A DNA stretch of 39,743 nt, from the NCBI GenBank assembly GCA_011051925.1, contig DRKE01000239.1, positions 1 to 39,743 of the forward strand, in the 5' to 3' direction. Positions 8,425 to 17,386 of this stretch are shown here, piece by piece. Under the pieces are notes generated by a model. It was not told where the DNA came from. It searched no databases and saw only the letters and a list, made by a program, of their open reading frames with translations. The first letter of the stretch is position 1. Each line of letters starts with the position of its first letter. A program made the position numbers and the translations under genes. This DNA is from Deltaproteobacteria bacterium (lineage in GTDB: Bacteria > Myxococcota_A > UBA9160 > UBA4427).

Positions 8425-8638
8425 GGGGCGGGCTCCTTGGGGATGGCTGACCCCACGAGTCTAGAGGGTCTCCCGGATCGTGACATCCTCGGGGACGGGA
8501 ACCTTCCCGACGTGCGCTTCGTCGGGAGAAACCCCGAGCAGCTCGCTTGCAGCGCCGGCCCTGCTCAAGGTTCGGGGCGCCTCGCCGATCGCAACCGGGT
8601 AGGTCCCGTTTTTCGAGGGATACGAAGGGAATTCCGAT

Positions 8639-9631
8639 TTGGCGTTCTTGCGACGTGGAAAGAAGAAGGGCGAAGAGGGCTACGGCGACGGACGCGCTTC
8701 GATCGCCGAGGGCGACGACGTTCTCCTCGACGAAGAGGCGATGGTCCAGCAGCTGCTCGCCTGCATCGAGGCGCCCGACTATCGGCCCCCGACGCTGCCC
8801 GCCGTGGCCGTCGAGCTGATGACGCTCTCCCAGCGCTCCGACGTCGAGATCGACGACGTCGTCAAGCTGCTCGAGCAGGACAGCCTGATCGCGGGCCGTA
8901 TCCTGAAGGTCGTCGGGTCGGCCGCGTTCACGGGAGCGATGAAGATCACTTCGCTGCGCGATGCGACGATGCGGCTGGGGCTCAATACGATCCGGGATCT
9001 CGTGATGGAGATCGCGATGAACATGCGCGTCTTCAAATCGTCGGATTATGCGGATACGATGGACCTGTTGCGCCGACATGCGACGGCGACCGCCCATCTC
9101 GCCCGACTTGTCTGCAAGCATACGGACGTCGATGCCGAGTTCGCCTTCCTGGCGGGCCTGCTTCACGACGTGGGCATCGCCGGAACGCTACTGGCGCTTT
9201 CGGAGAAGAAGGGCAGACGGAAATCCCCGCCCGACCTGATCTCGATCTGGCCCGCGGTCGATCGCGTCCATCAACGTGCGGGGGAACTCATGGCAGGCCT
9301 CTGGGAGCTCCCGGTCGACATCCAGACGGTCTTGAGCGCCCATCATCAGGTCATCATCAAGGGTGAAACCCACACCCTCGCCGCGACCGTCGCGCTCGCC
9401 AACGAGATCGCCCATTCCCTGGGCGTCGGCGTCATCCCGAAGGCGGAGGCCGACATGCAGGAGATGACGGCCGAAGAGCGGGACTGCGTTCGAGCCCATA
9501 CCTCCGTCGATCGGAGCAGCAAGGCGACGATGAGTCACGCCTGTCAGGCCCTGGGGCTCGACGAGTCGACGCTCCTGATGATCCGCAAGGAAGGCGCGGA
9601 AGTCCTGCAGACGATTCCCGGACTCGATTGA
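8639..9631 (+). CDS. HDOD-domain signalling protein
   Basis: HDOD proteins are relatives of HD phosphohydrolases found in bacterial signalling, motility and cell-cycle control; many have lost enzymatic activity. This protein has 330 residues. After a charged N-terminus, the HDOD domain runs from about residue 45 to 255: a PTLPAVAVELMTLSQ entry helix, LEQDSLIAGRILKVVGSAAF, then LAGLLHDVGIAGTLLAL, where His176-Asp177 is retained. The sequence after 255 is helical and unassigned. The start is TTG, with AAGGGA upstream at a plausible distance; no better ATG precedes the domain. With the cNMP and PilZ proteins it gives this window three second-messenger or signalling genes, though not in one operon. 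Confidence 0.85.
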   Translation: MAFLRRGKKKGEEGYGDGRASIAEGDDVLLDEEAMVQQLLACIEAPDYRPPTLPAVAVELMTLSQRSDVEIDDVVKLLEQDSLIAGRILKVVGSAAFTGAMKITSLRDATMRLGLNTIRDLVMEIAMNMRVFKSSDYADTMDLLRRHATATAHLARLVCKHTDVDAEFAFLAGLLHDVGIAGTLLALSEKKGRRKSPPDLISIWPAVDRVHQRAGELMAGLWELPVDIQTVLSAHHQVIIKGETHTLAATVALANEIAHSLGVGVIPKAEADMQEMTAEERDCVRAHTSVDRSSKATMSHACQALGLDESTLLMIRKEGAEVLQTIPGLD

Positions 9632-9681
9632 CCGGACTCGATCCGGGTCGGGCCCGGGCTTTCCGGTCGCTTCGATCGACT

Positions 9682-10077
9682 TCAGGAACCGGATGGTCCC
9701 GCGAGAGGAGTTCCCTGGTGGAAAAGGATCTGCCAGCGGTCCTCCCGGAAGACCCAGATCGAGCTTCGCAGGGAATGGGCAGGGTCGCCCGCGCCGCGCC
9801 GCTCGACCCGATAGATTGCCAGGACGATCTGCGACGAGAGTCGTCGGACCGAGAAACCGGAGATGCGGAACGAGGCCCCGGTTTCGCTCGAGAGCGCTTC
9901 GAGGGCGTCGTGTCTTCCGAAGACGCGACCCGAAGCGCCGATCTCGACGAAATCGTCGGCGACGAGGCGCGCCAGCCTGGCCGGATCCCCGCGGATCTCC
10001 GGATCGAGCAGGCTCTCCTCGAGCTGGCGGATCTCGAGCGCCACGTCTGCCTCTTCACGAATCGGAGTCGCGTCCAT
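9682..10077 (-). CDS. NTF2-like protein (DUF4440/SnoaL-like)
   Basis: A 131-residue single-domain protein of the NTF2-like fold. Typical features are the N-terminal helix pair IRQLEESLLDPEIRGDPARLARLVADDFVEIGASG, the motif GRVFGRHDALEAL and the C-terminal strands SSIWVFREDRWQILFHQGTPL. Members are ligand-binding proteins or small isomerase-like enzymes; nothing here fixes a substrate. It lies 74 bp downstream of an SDR gene on the same strand and is probably the last gene of the sialidase-SDR-NTF2 run. Confidence 0.8.
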   Translation of the reverse strand: MDATPIREEADVALEIRQLEESLLDPEIRGDPARLARLVADDFVEIGASGRVFGRHDALEALSSETGASFRISGFSVRRLSSQIVLAIYRVERRGAGDPAHSLRSSIWVFREDRWQILFHQGTPLAGPSGS

Positions 10078-10151
10078 CTATCGCCTGACTCGCACGATCG
10101 CTCCATGACTCTTGTCGGCCGTGGCCGTCTGCCATCGCGTGGCATTCCTGA

Positions 10152-11105
10152 TCAGGCCGGAAAGGTTTCTCCGGACCATTCCTCGCTGAGCTGCCACAGG
10201 CGTTCGGCCGCCTCTTCGTCGAGCGCCCAGGGGCGGACGCCGCGTGCGGCGAGCGCATCGTCGGTGCGTTCGGCGACGTGGCAATCCTCGCAGTAGAGAC
10301 CGCCGCGTCCCTCGAGTTCGGGGGCCGTCGCCGCCCATACGGTCGTCGCGGCCCCTTGTGGAACCTTCTTGAATGTCATCGGTTCGTTCTTCGGCCGCCG
10401 GGCCATCAGGTCCTTCATGTCGTTCTCGTCCATGTGGCGGCTGAGTTCGGTCATGATCGAACCCGGGTGGACGGCGAAGGCGCGGACGCCACGATCCCGG
10501 AAGCGTTTGTCGAGCGCCACGCTGAAGAGGACGTTCGCCGTCTTGGCCTGTCCGTAGGCGAGCCATTTGTCGTAGGGCTCCTTCTCGAAGAAGGGATCCT
10601 CGAATCGGAAGGGCGAGAGACGGTGGCCCGCACTCGAAAGATTCACGATGCGTGCGGGGCTGCCGGCGAGAATCTGCGGCATGAGACGCGCGGTCAACAC
10701 GAAATGGCCGAGATGGTTCGTGCCGAGCTGGGTGTCGAGGCCCTGGGCCGTCCGGCCGAGGGGGCAGGCCATGACGCCTGCATTGTTGATCAGGCGGTCG
10801 ATGCGGGCGAATCGTCTGGCGATGTCGTCGGCGCCTCGGCGGACCGAGTCGAGATCGGAGAGGTCGAGCAGGGCGAGTTCGATGTCGGCCTCGGGAACGC
10901 TTTCCCGGATCCGGTCGATCGCAGCGCGTCCCTTCGCTTCGTCGCGAACGACGCTCACGATGCGCGCCCCCCGACCCGCCAGGACCCGCGCGGTTTCGAC
11001 CCCGAGTCCTGCCGAGCCGCCCGTCACGACGATCGTCTGGCCCGAGAGATCGAGGTCGCGGACAACCTCTTCTGCACTGGTTTCGGCTCCGAATTCGCGG
11101 CTCAT
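10152..11105 (-). CDS. Short-chain dehydrogenase/reductase, retinol-dehydrogenase-like
   Basis: An NAD(P)-dependent oxidoreductase of 317 residues. The cofactor motif TGGSAGLG is near residue 33, NNAGVMACP is the structural motif, and the catalytic Ser and Tyr-x3-Lys are in LSSAGHRLSP and YGQAKTANV. The insertion between the Ser and Tyr motifs (FRFEDPFFEKEPYDKW) is characteristic of the retinol dehydrogenase/WW-domain-oxidoreductase-like branch. It probably acts on a lipophilic alcohol or ketone (inference). It lies between the sialidase-like gene (134 bp upstream) and the NTF2-like gene. Confidence 0.88.
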   Translation of the reverse strand: MSREFGAETSAEEVVRDLDLSGQTIVVTGGSAGLGVETARVLAGRGARIVSVVRDEAKGRAAIDRIRESVPEADIELALLDLSDLDSVRRGADDIARRFARIDRLINNAGVMACPLGRTAQGLDTQLGTNHLGHFVLTARLMPQILAGSPARIVNLSSAGHRLSPFRFEDPFFEKEPYDKWLAYGQAKTANVLFSVALDKRFRDRGVRAFAVHPGSIMTELSRHMDENDMKDLMARRPKNEPMTFKKVPQGAATTVWAATAPELEGRGGLYCEDCHVAERTDDALAARGVRPWALDEEAAERLWQLSEEWSGETFPA

Positions 11106-11239
11106 GATCCTCGTCTCCTCCAGGTCATCGCTCGGGGGTGGACAAAGGCGGCGATGCCGTCGGGGAGAAGCATAGGAGTTTCATCGATCGGGGCACGCCC
11201 CATCCCGGATCCCTTCCCTTCGGCTCCGTCATTTCCGGG

Positions 11240-12298
11240 TCACGGCGAAGGGATCGCCCGCCGTGGAATCCGGGCGACCGCGATGCGCCGCCGGTTCCAG
11301 GAGTAAGCGACGACCAGACCCGCCCGGGTCTCGAGGATGGCGGGATAGGAGAACTCTCCCGGCCCGGTTTCGAGATCGATCCGCTCGGGCCAGGTCTCGC
11401 CGTTGTCCATCGAAAAGAGCACGGAGAGCGGCGTGCGCGGGGCCCAGTTGCCGGAGACGGGATTGCAGGCCAGGGCGAGGCGTCCGTCTTCCATCCGGAC
11501 GACATCGATCCCGCTGTTGTTGTTCGGAAGCCCGGTCGGATGGGCCTGCGACCAGTCGTGACCGTCGTCCTGGGAATCGCTCCGGTAGATGCGCCCGTCC
11601 GTACTGCGAAAGAGCGCATGAACCGAGCCGGGCGAGGACTCCCAGAGCGTCGGCTGGATGAGACCCTTGCCCGCGAAACGCCGCCGATCGATCCCGATCG
11701 GCGGAGTCGCCTCCCAGGCGTCCAGTCCGTTCGCACTCCGGTCGATGAAGGCGTCCCAGCGTCGACGCCGTTCGATCGAGGCCCCCGCGAGCCAGGCGCC
11801 GGAGGCGATTCGGATCGGCTTGGTGCGGACCGCGCCTCGCCCGCCCCGATCACCCTTCACCAGTGGCTCGGCGACGGACCAGGTCGCCCCGCCATCGACG
11901 GATCGCTGGACCCAGGTCGTCCAGTCGCGAATGCGTCTGCCGATCTTGAAATGGAGGACGAGTTCCCTCGCGTCCTCCGACACGGCGAAGAGAACGGGAT
12001 TCCAATGGGCTTCGTTGCCCGCCCTGGCCAGCAGGCGCGGCGGGGTCCAGTTCTCTCCGGGCTTGCGAACCGGGTCCGATTTCCGGGATGGCTCCGGGTG
12101 CGGGGCCGGACATTCGGCCATCCAGATGCCCACGTCGGAATGGCCCTCGTAGGCGCCCCCGAACCAGGCGACGAGGAGACCCCCGTCGGGCCGCGCGACC
12201 AGGGTCGGCGCATGACATTGGGCGAAGGGACGAAGATCACCGAAGAGGTGCTCCGTCGTGAAATCGACGGGGTCAGGAGTCCTGGAACGGGTCGTCAT
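11240..12298 (-). CDS. Sialidase/BNR-repeat family protein
   Basis: A predicted six-bladed beta-propeller of 352 residues related to neuraminidase-like glycosidases (Sialidase_2 type). Asp-box-like repeats are SVDGGATWS, SQDDGHDWS and SMDNGETWP. The block GLPNNNSGIDVVRMEDGRL is typical of the non-secreted branch. No signal peptide is visible, so it may act in the cytoplasm or not be a true sialidase. The start MTTRSRTP is preferred; an ATG at 12319 (MRDSQR) is an alternative. The open frame upstream of these is antisense to the PilZ gene. It heads a minus-strand run with an SDR and an NTF2-like gene. Confidence 0.8.
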   Translation of the reverse strand: MTTRSRTPDPVDFTTEHLFGDLRPFAQCHAPTLVARPDGGLLVAWFGGAYEGHSDVGIWMAECPAPHPEPSRKSDPVRKPGENWTPPRLLARAGNEAHWNPVLFAVSEDARELVLHFKIGRRIRDWTTWVQRSVDGGATWSVAEPLVKGDRGGRGAVRTKPIRIASGAWLAGASIERRRRWDAFIDRSANGLDAWEATPPIGIDRRRFAGKGLIQPTLWESSPGSVHALFRSTDGRIYRSDSQDDGHDWSQAHPTGLPNNNSGIDVVRMEDGRLALACNPVSGNWAPRTPLSVLFSMDNGETWPERIDLETGPGEFSYPAILETRAGLVVAYSWNRRRIAVARIPRRAIPSP

Positions 12299-12487
12299 CG
12301 CGCGCTGGGAGTCTCGCATATCGGCGGAGTCCTGGGATCCCCCGGATCGATCGACGGGGATCCGCCGGATCCGTTCCTCGGAGGAAGACACCAAATTCGC
12401 ATTTTTTGCGCACCAGAGTGGTTCGCCCCACTCGGGTCTCGGGTTCTCATGGTCGATAGGGCCTCTACCCAACTCATGGAGCGCCAG

Positions 12488-13120
12488 ATGATGAAGACCG
12501 GAAGTGACATCCTGTTCCAGGAACCGACCTGCAGTACCCGACGCCTCCGTCGTTCGGTCGTCGTCGAAGTCTCGGGGGAGACCTTCTCGATCAATTTCGT
12601 GGCTGAGCCCTTCGATTTCGAGGTGGACCAGGAAGTGCTGATGTATTTCAGCGGCAAGACGGAATTCCTGCAGCAGGTGGGGCGGATCCGCGAGGTCATC
12701 CCCTGCGAAGAGGGAGATGACGCGGGGCCGACGTTCGTGATCGAACCGATCGGTGATCCGATCTCCGCCGAGAATCGTCAGCACTATCGCGTCAGTACGA
12801 TTTCAGCCGACCTCAAGGCGCGTGTGGGTGAAGAGCAGGAAGTCGATGTCCAGGACCTCAGCGCCACGGGCTTTGCCGTGATCGCGAGCGAGGACTATCA
12901 GATCGGGCAGACGATCGAGGTCGGGATCATGCACGAAGACGAGCGCTGCCACGGGCTGGCTTCCGTGCAGAGCATCCGGAACTTCGGTCCCGGCCGGATC
13001 CGATACGGCCTGCGGGCCATTGACGAGGATCCGCATACCGGAGAGTTCCTGCAGGTCCTGCAACGGATCTCGTTGGCGGTTCAACGCGAACAGCTCCAGC
13101 GAGGCGGCATCAATTCCTGA
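12488..13120 (+). CDS. PilZ-domain cyclic-di-GMP-binding protein
   Basis: A 210-residue protein with an N-terminal YcgR-like flavour (~20-90) and a PilZ domain from ~95. Both c-di-GMP-binding motifs are intact: R-x3-R in RQHYR (97-101) and D-x-S-x2-G in DLSATG (123-128). Such proteins translate c-di-GMP levels into changes of motility, secretion or polymer synthesis. The start at MMKTGSD is chosen because GGAG (12478-12481) lies 6 nt upstream; in-frame ATGs at 12449 and 12476 lack a good site. It is divergent from the sialidase-like gene. No motility gene lies nearby, so the target is unknown. Confidence 0.88.
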   Translation: MMKTGSDILFQEPTCSTRRLRRSVVVEVSGETFSINFVAEPFDFEVDQEVLMYFSGKTEFLQQVGRIREVIPCEEGDDAGPTFVIEPIGDPISAENRQHYRVSTISADLKARVGEEQEVDVQDLSATGFAVIASEDYQIGQTIEVGIMHEDERCHGLASVQSIRNFGPGRIRYGLRAIDEDPHTGEFLQVLQRISLAVQREQLQRGGINS

Positions 13121-13209
13121 CCGGGACACCGCGCCTCCGGCGGGGCTTCGGGCCACGGTCCTGTCCGCCGATCGATCGATGCCCATCGGGCCGTCTCGGC
13201 CCGTTCGGC

Positions 13210-13974
13210 TCAGCCGCGCGGTGATTCGGGATCGGTCCTGTCGCCGAGGATCCTGGTCCGATAGGAATCCGGCATCAGGAAGGCCAGCCACCAGCACACG
13301 GACGTGACCAGCGAACTGGTGGCGATGATCGTCATCGGGAGGGGCGCGATGATGGGGAGTCCCGACGCGCGGATGACCAGGATCGCGGTGATATGCGCGA
13401 CGGAACCCCAGCTCGCCAGGGCCCAGAGCAGGAAGCGATGCGTCGTCTCGGGCTCGGCGAGGCCGATGGCGAGGCGCCTCTGCATGGCGCGGTAGTAGAG
13501 CGAGGATTCGACTCCGTTCCAGAGAAAGGGAACGAGGATCGAGAACATCAGCCCGATCGCCCAGGGCTGGATCGACTCGATCATCTCCTCGCGGGAGCCG
13601 GCCTTCGCGACCGAGACCGCGCACCCGATGCCGGAGAGGGAGCCCACGATCGTCGTCGTGATCCGGACGAACCGTGCCCATCGACGTCCGGGACGGAAGA
13701 CCACCTCGGGAAAGCGATTCAGGGCCCGCAGGCCGATCACCATGCTGAAAAGGCCCGCGATGAAGAGCCCGGAGCCCATCGGGGTTCCCACCAGGGCCGG
13801 TACCCGGCTCATTCCGGCGAGCGGAAAGCCGAGGCAGAACATGCCCCCGAAGGCGATCGCGAGGAGCCGTTCCGGCAGGGCCCCGGTTCGCCGCGCCAGG
13901 GCATGGAGATGGAGTGTGATCGACCAGCCCACGACGAGCGAGACCAGACCCGTGAAGCCGATGAAGGGGATCAT
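13210..13974 (-). CDS. Polytopic membrane protein of unknown function
   Basis: I do not recognise this family. The protein has 254 residues and about seven hydrophobic segments, starting directly with one (MIPFIGFTGLVSLVVGWSIT). Other segments include LLAIAFGGMFCLGFPLAGM, GLFIAGLFSMVIGL, ITTTIVGSLSGIGCAVSV, PWAIGLMFSILVPFLW, LLWALASWGSVAHITAILVI and MTIIATSSLVTSVCWWLAF. It resembles seven-helix sensory or receptor-like modules, but no enzymatic domain follows. The start at MIPF is preferred because the 78 residues upstream are hydrophilic, Arg/Pro-rich and unlike protein; no clear ribosome site is seen. Confidence 0.6.
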   Translation of the reverse strand: MIPFIGFTGLVSLVVGWSITLHLHALARRTGALPERLLAIAFGGMFCLGFPLAGMSRVPALVGTPMGSGLFIAGLFSMVIGLRALNRFPEVVFRPGRRWARFVRITTTIVGSLSGIGCAVSVAKAGSREEMIESIQPWAIGLMFSILVPFLWNGVESSLYYRAMQRRLAIGLAEPETTHRFLLWALASWGSVAHITAILVIRASGLPIIAPLPMTIIATSSLVTSVCWWLAFLMPDSYRTRILGDRTDPESPRG

Positions 13975-14206
13975 GCCGGAGGGTATCGACCCGACGGCAG
14001 GCTGGCCTGAGAGGCTATGCTGGGTCTGACGCCGCCGATCGGATCGATCGGGGATCTCCAGCCGGTTCCGGACTGCCGGTCGCTTCGACTTCCGCTGGAA
14101 CGATTCCGCCGAGATGGGCCGTCGGCGTCCTCCATGCCGGACCCATCCCGTCCGTTGCGACGGACTGCACGAACCATGAACCGCGAACAGAGAAGGAGCC
14201 GTTTTC

Positions 14207-15235
14207 ATGCCGATCTCCCAACCCCTTCGTTTTGGCGTGATGTTCGGCTACTGGCAGGCCGCTCCTCCCGACGATTTCGTCGGGATCGCGCAGGAAGCGG
14301 AACGGATGGGTTTCGACTCCGCCTGGACGGCGGAAGCCTGGGGATCGGATGCGTTCACGCCCCTGGCCTGGATCGGGGCGCATACGACGAAATTGAAGCT
14401 CGGTACCTCGATCGTCCAGATCTCGGCGAGGACCCCGACGTCGACGGCGATGCATGCCCTGACCCTCGATCATCTCTCCAAGGGGCGCCTCCTGCTCGGC
14501 CTCGGCGTTTCGGGCCCCCAGGTCGTCGAGGGCTGGTATGGCCAGCCCTTCAGCAAGCCGCTCTCGCGGACCCGGGAGTACATCGACATCATCCGCCAGG
14601 TGATGCGTCGAGAGAGACCGGTGCGAAACGACGGTCCGCACTACCCGCTTCCCTACAGCGGGGAGGGGGCGTGGGGCATGGGCAAGCCCCTCAAGCCGAT
14701 CACGCATCCGTTGCGTGCGGATCTGCCGATCTATCTCGGGGCGGAGGGCCCGAAGAACGTCGCCCTCGCCGCGGAACTCTGTGATGGCTGGATTCCCCTC
14801 TGGTACTCGCCCTACCGCGAGGAGGTCTATGCCGACTCGCTCACGCATGCGCCAGCCGACTTCGACATCGTCCAGGGCGTGACCGTCGCCGTCACCGACG
14901 ATCTCGCGAGCGCGTACGACACCCTCCGACCGATGCTCGGGTTCTACATCGGCGGGATGGGGTCGAAGGACCGGAATTTCCACAAGGAGTTGATGGGTCG
15001 AATGGGATTTCCGGAACAGGCCCAGAAGATCCAGGATCTCTTCATGGCGGGCGATCGGGGTGCAGCGATCGCGGCGGTGCCCGATGAGTTCATCGACGAG
15101 ATCGCCCTCGTCGGCCCGAGGGAGCGGATTCGCGATCGACTCCAGGCCTGGCGTGAGAGTCGTGTCACCACCCTGCTGATCCATGCGCCGGACCGGGCGA
15201 AGCTTCGGGAGATCGCGGAGATCGTGATGGGCTGA
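14207..15235 (+). CDS. LLM-class flavin/F420-dependent oxidoreductase
   Basis: A 342-residue TIM-barrel enzyme of the bacterial luciferase-like superfamily. Typical parts are the opening strand LRFGVMFGYW, GFDSAWTAEAWGSDAFTPLAW, LGTSIVQISARTPTSTAMHA, LDHLSKGRLLLGLGVSGPQV and LPIYLGAEGPKN. The pattern fits the Rv3520c-type group of predicted F420-dependent oxidoreductases, so a hydride transfer with F420H2 or FMNH2 is likely; the substrate is unknown. The start has a strong ribosome site (AGAAGGAG). A second LLM gene lies at 31721 and a Ddn-like gene at 37864, supporting F420 use by this organism. Confidence 0.88.
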   Translation: MPISQPLRFGVMFGYWQAAPPDDFVGIAQEAERMGFDSAWTAEAWGSDAFTPLAWIGAHTTKLKLGTSIVQISARTPTSTAMHALTLDHLSKGRLLLGLGVSGPQVVEGWYGQPFSKPLSRTREYIDIIRQVMRRERPVRNDGPHYPLPYSGEGAWGMGKPLKPITHPLRADLPIYLGAEGPKNVALAAELCDGWIPLWYSPYREEVYADSLTHAPADFDIVQGVTVAVTDDLASAYDTLRPMLGFYIGGMGSKDRNFHKELMGRMGFPEQAQKIQDLFMAGDRGAAIAAVPDEFIDEIALVGPRERIRDRLQAWRESRVTTLLIHAPDRAKLREIAEIVMG

Positions 15236-15422
15236 TGGCCCGGTCGGCGGGTCGGGGATTCATCGGATCCCGTCTCGAAGGGAAGCCGGGTCCCCGAAGA
15301 TCGGCCTTCGCCTTCGCTGCGGATCGGCCGATGATGAGGCGACCCGAGGCCGACCTCCGGACCCGATGGTGCGGTGGATGGCTCGGTATCCGGGCGGATC
15401 GGCTCGGAGGTGGGGAGTGGCA

Positions 15423-17246
15423 ATGAACGGAAACGGCAACGGCATCCTGATCACGTTGAACGTGATCCTTCTCTCGAGTCTGGCCGCCCTGGGATATCAA
15501 TGGCCTCCGGCGAACTTCGCATTCCTGGTCGTGGGACCGCTTTCACTCCTCAGCATCTGGAGCGCCTCGAAGGGACGGGTCTCGGCCCGGGCCATCTTCG
15601 TGACGAGCGCGACGATCGCCGTCGGAGGCGTTCTCGTCGCGAGCTATTTCTGGACGGCGGCGCTCTACGGGATGTTGATCGTGGGACCGATCGTCACCCT
15701 CGGCATCGCGGACATGATCCAGACGCGACAGGCCATTCGCCGGAACTTCCCCGTGATCGGGCATTTCCGATACCTCCTCGAGATGATCCGTCCCGAGATC
15801 CGTCAATATTTCATCGAGTCGGACATCGAGGGGCGACCCTTCAACCGGGAAGAACGCTCGCTCGTCTATCAACGGGCGAAGGGTGCGCTCGATACGCTTC
15901 CCTTCGGAACCCAGAGGAACGTCTACGAGAGCGGCTACGAATGGATCAACCATTCCATCGCGCCCGTTCATCCTCCGGAAATGAGTCCGAGGATCATGAT
16001 CGGCGAAGGCCGCTGCTCGAAGCCCTACAGCGCATCGATCTTCAACATCTCGGCCATGAGCTTCGGTTCGCTTTCGGCCAATGCGATCGAAGCACTCAAC
16101 AAGGGAGCGCGAGACGGAGGTTTCGCGCACAACACCGGAGAGGGATCGATCAGCCCCTATCATCTCCAGGGCGGGGATCTGATCTGGCAGATCGGGACCG
16201 GTTATTTCGGTTGCCGGGATGCCGAGGGAAACTTCGCCCCCGATCTCTTTGCCGAGCGAGCCTCGCTCGATGTCGTCAAGATGATCGAGATCAAGCTTTC
16301 CCAGGGAGCCAAGCCGGGACATGGTGGCATTCTTCCCGCCGCGAAGATCACGCCGGAGATCGCTGCGATCCGATCCGTACCGATGGGAGGCGATGTCGTC
16401 TCGCCGCCGGCCCATTCGGCCTTTTCCACACCGATCGGCCTTCTCGAGTTCGTGGAGCGCCTGCGAGAGCTTTCCGGAGGGAAGCCGGTCGGATTCAAGC
16501 TCTGTGTCGGAAAGCGGAGGGAGTTCCTGGCGATCTGCAAGGCCATGCTCGAAACGGGAATCTGTCCCGACTTCATCACCGTCGACGGCGGTGAGGGGGG
16601 AACCGGCGCGGCGCCCTTCGAGTTCTCGAACACGCTCGGCTGCCCGCTCGTCGACGGCCTGACCTTCGTGCACAACTCATTGGTGGGTATCGGTCTCCGG
16701 GATCAGATCCGGGTCATCGCCTCGGGCAAGATCGCGAGCGGTTTCGGCTTGACGCGGATGCTGGCGCTCGGAGCGGATCTCTGCAACGCGGCCCGGTCGA
16801 TGATGCTTTCCATCGGGTGCATCCAGGCGCGCAAATGCAACAGCAACGAATGTCCCGTCGGGATCGCCACGCAGAACCCCTCCCTGACGGGCGGCCTGGA
16901 TCCGGAAGAGAAAGCCGTTCGCGTCCGACGCTACCACGACGAGACGATCCGCGCGGCCATGGAACTGATCGGGGCGGCCGGATTGACCCGCCCGGAGGAT
17001 CTGCGGCCCTGGCACATCATGCGAAGGGTCTCGCATTTCGAGACGCGGAACTACGGGGAGATCGTCGACTATCTGAAGCCGGGCGAACTCCTGCAGAACG
17101 ATCTGCCTCGGGACTTCGCGCGAGCCTGGCGATCGGCGTCCGCCTCGACCTTCGACCATGTCGATGCGCCGATGGGCGACGGATCGGGCGAAGCGGATCG
17201 GGCCGGTTCGGCGCCGACACAGGCTACCGCTGCGAGCACGGCATAG
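15423..17246 (+). CDS. Membrane-anchored FMN-binding glutamate-synthase-family protein
   Basis: A 607-residue protein with the FMN/synthase domain of glutamate synthase large subunits but no glutaminase domain. Hydrophobic segments at about residues 7-45 and 58-98 should anchor it in the inner membrane. The synthase core includes MSFGSLSANAIEALNKGA, GEGSISPYHL, GAKPGHGGILPAAKIT and DGGEGGTGAAP. The 3Fe-4S cysteines are C-x5-C-x4-C at Cys466, 472 and 477. Such stand-alone GltB2-like proteins are common, but their reaction is not well established. The start MNGNGNG follows a GGAGG/GGGGAG site. No small subunit (GltD) lies nearby. Confidence 0.87.
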   Translation: MNGNGNGILITLNVILLSSLAALGYQWPPANFAFLVVGPLSLLSIWSASKGRVSARAIFVTSATIAVGGVLVASYFWTAALYGMLIVGPIVTLGIADMIQTRQAIRRNFPVIGHFRYLLEMIRPEIRQYFIESDIEGRPFNREERSLVYQRAKGALDTLPFGTQRNVYESGYEWINHSIAPVHPPEMSPRIMIGEGRCSKPYSASIFNISAMSFGSLSANAIEALNKGARDGGFAHNTGEGSISPYHLQGGDLIWQIGTGYFGCRDAEGNFAPDLFAERASLDVVKMIEIKLSQGAKPGHGGILPAAKITPEIAAIRSVPMGGDVVSPPAHSAFSTPIGLLEFVERLRELSGGKPVGFKLCVGKRREFLAICKAMLETGICPDFITVDGGEGGTGAAPFEFSNTLGCPLVDGLTFVHNSLVGIGLRDQIRVIASGKIASGFGLTRMLALGADLCNAARSMMLSIGCIQARKCNSNECPVGIATQNPSLTGGLDPEEKAVRVRRYHDETIRAAMELIGAAGLTRPEDLRPWHIMRRVSHFETRNYGEIVDYLKPGELLQNDLPRDFARAWRSASASTFDHVDAPMGDGSGEADRAGSAPTQATAASTA

Positions 17247-17386
17247 CATTTCGGCGATCCGAGCCTCCGATGGAGGAAACCGGCTTCGAGCGGGTCCTTT
17301 TCCGGCTGCGGATGCACTTCGAGGGGGCCCTGCTCGACCATCCCCCGCCCGCACCGGCACGACACGGCGGCGTGTGCAGAGGTTCC

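Noticed and set aside
12400..12420. Short hairpin with a T-run before the PilZ gene
   Set aside because: The stem is only 4 bp (CGCA/TGCG), too weak to call a terminator or operator.
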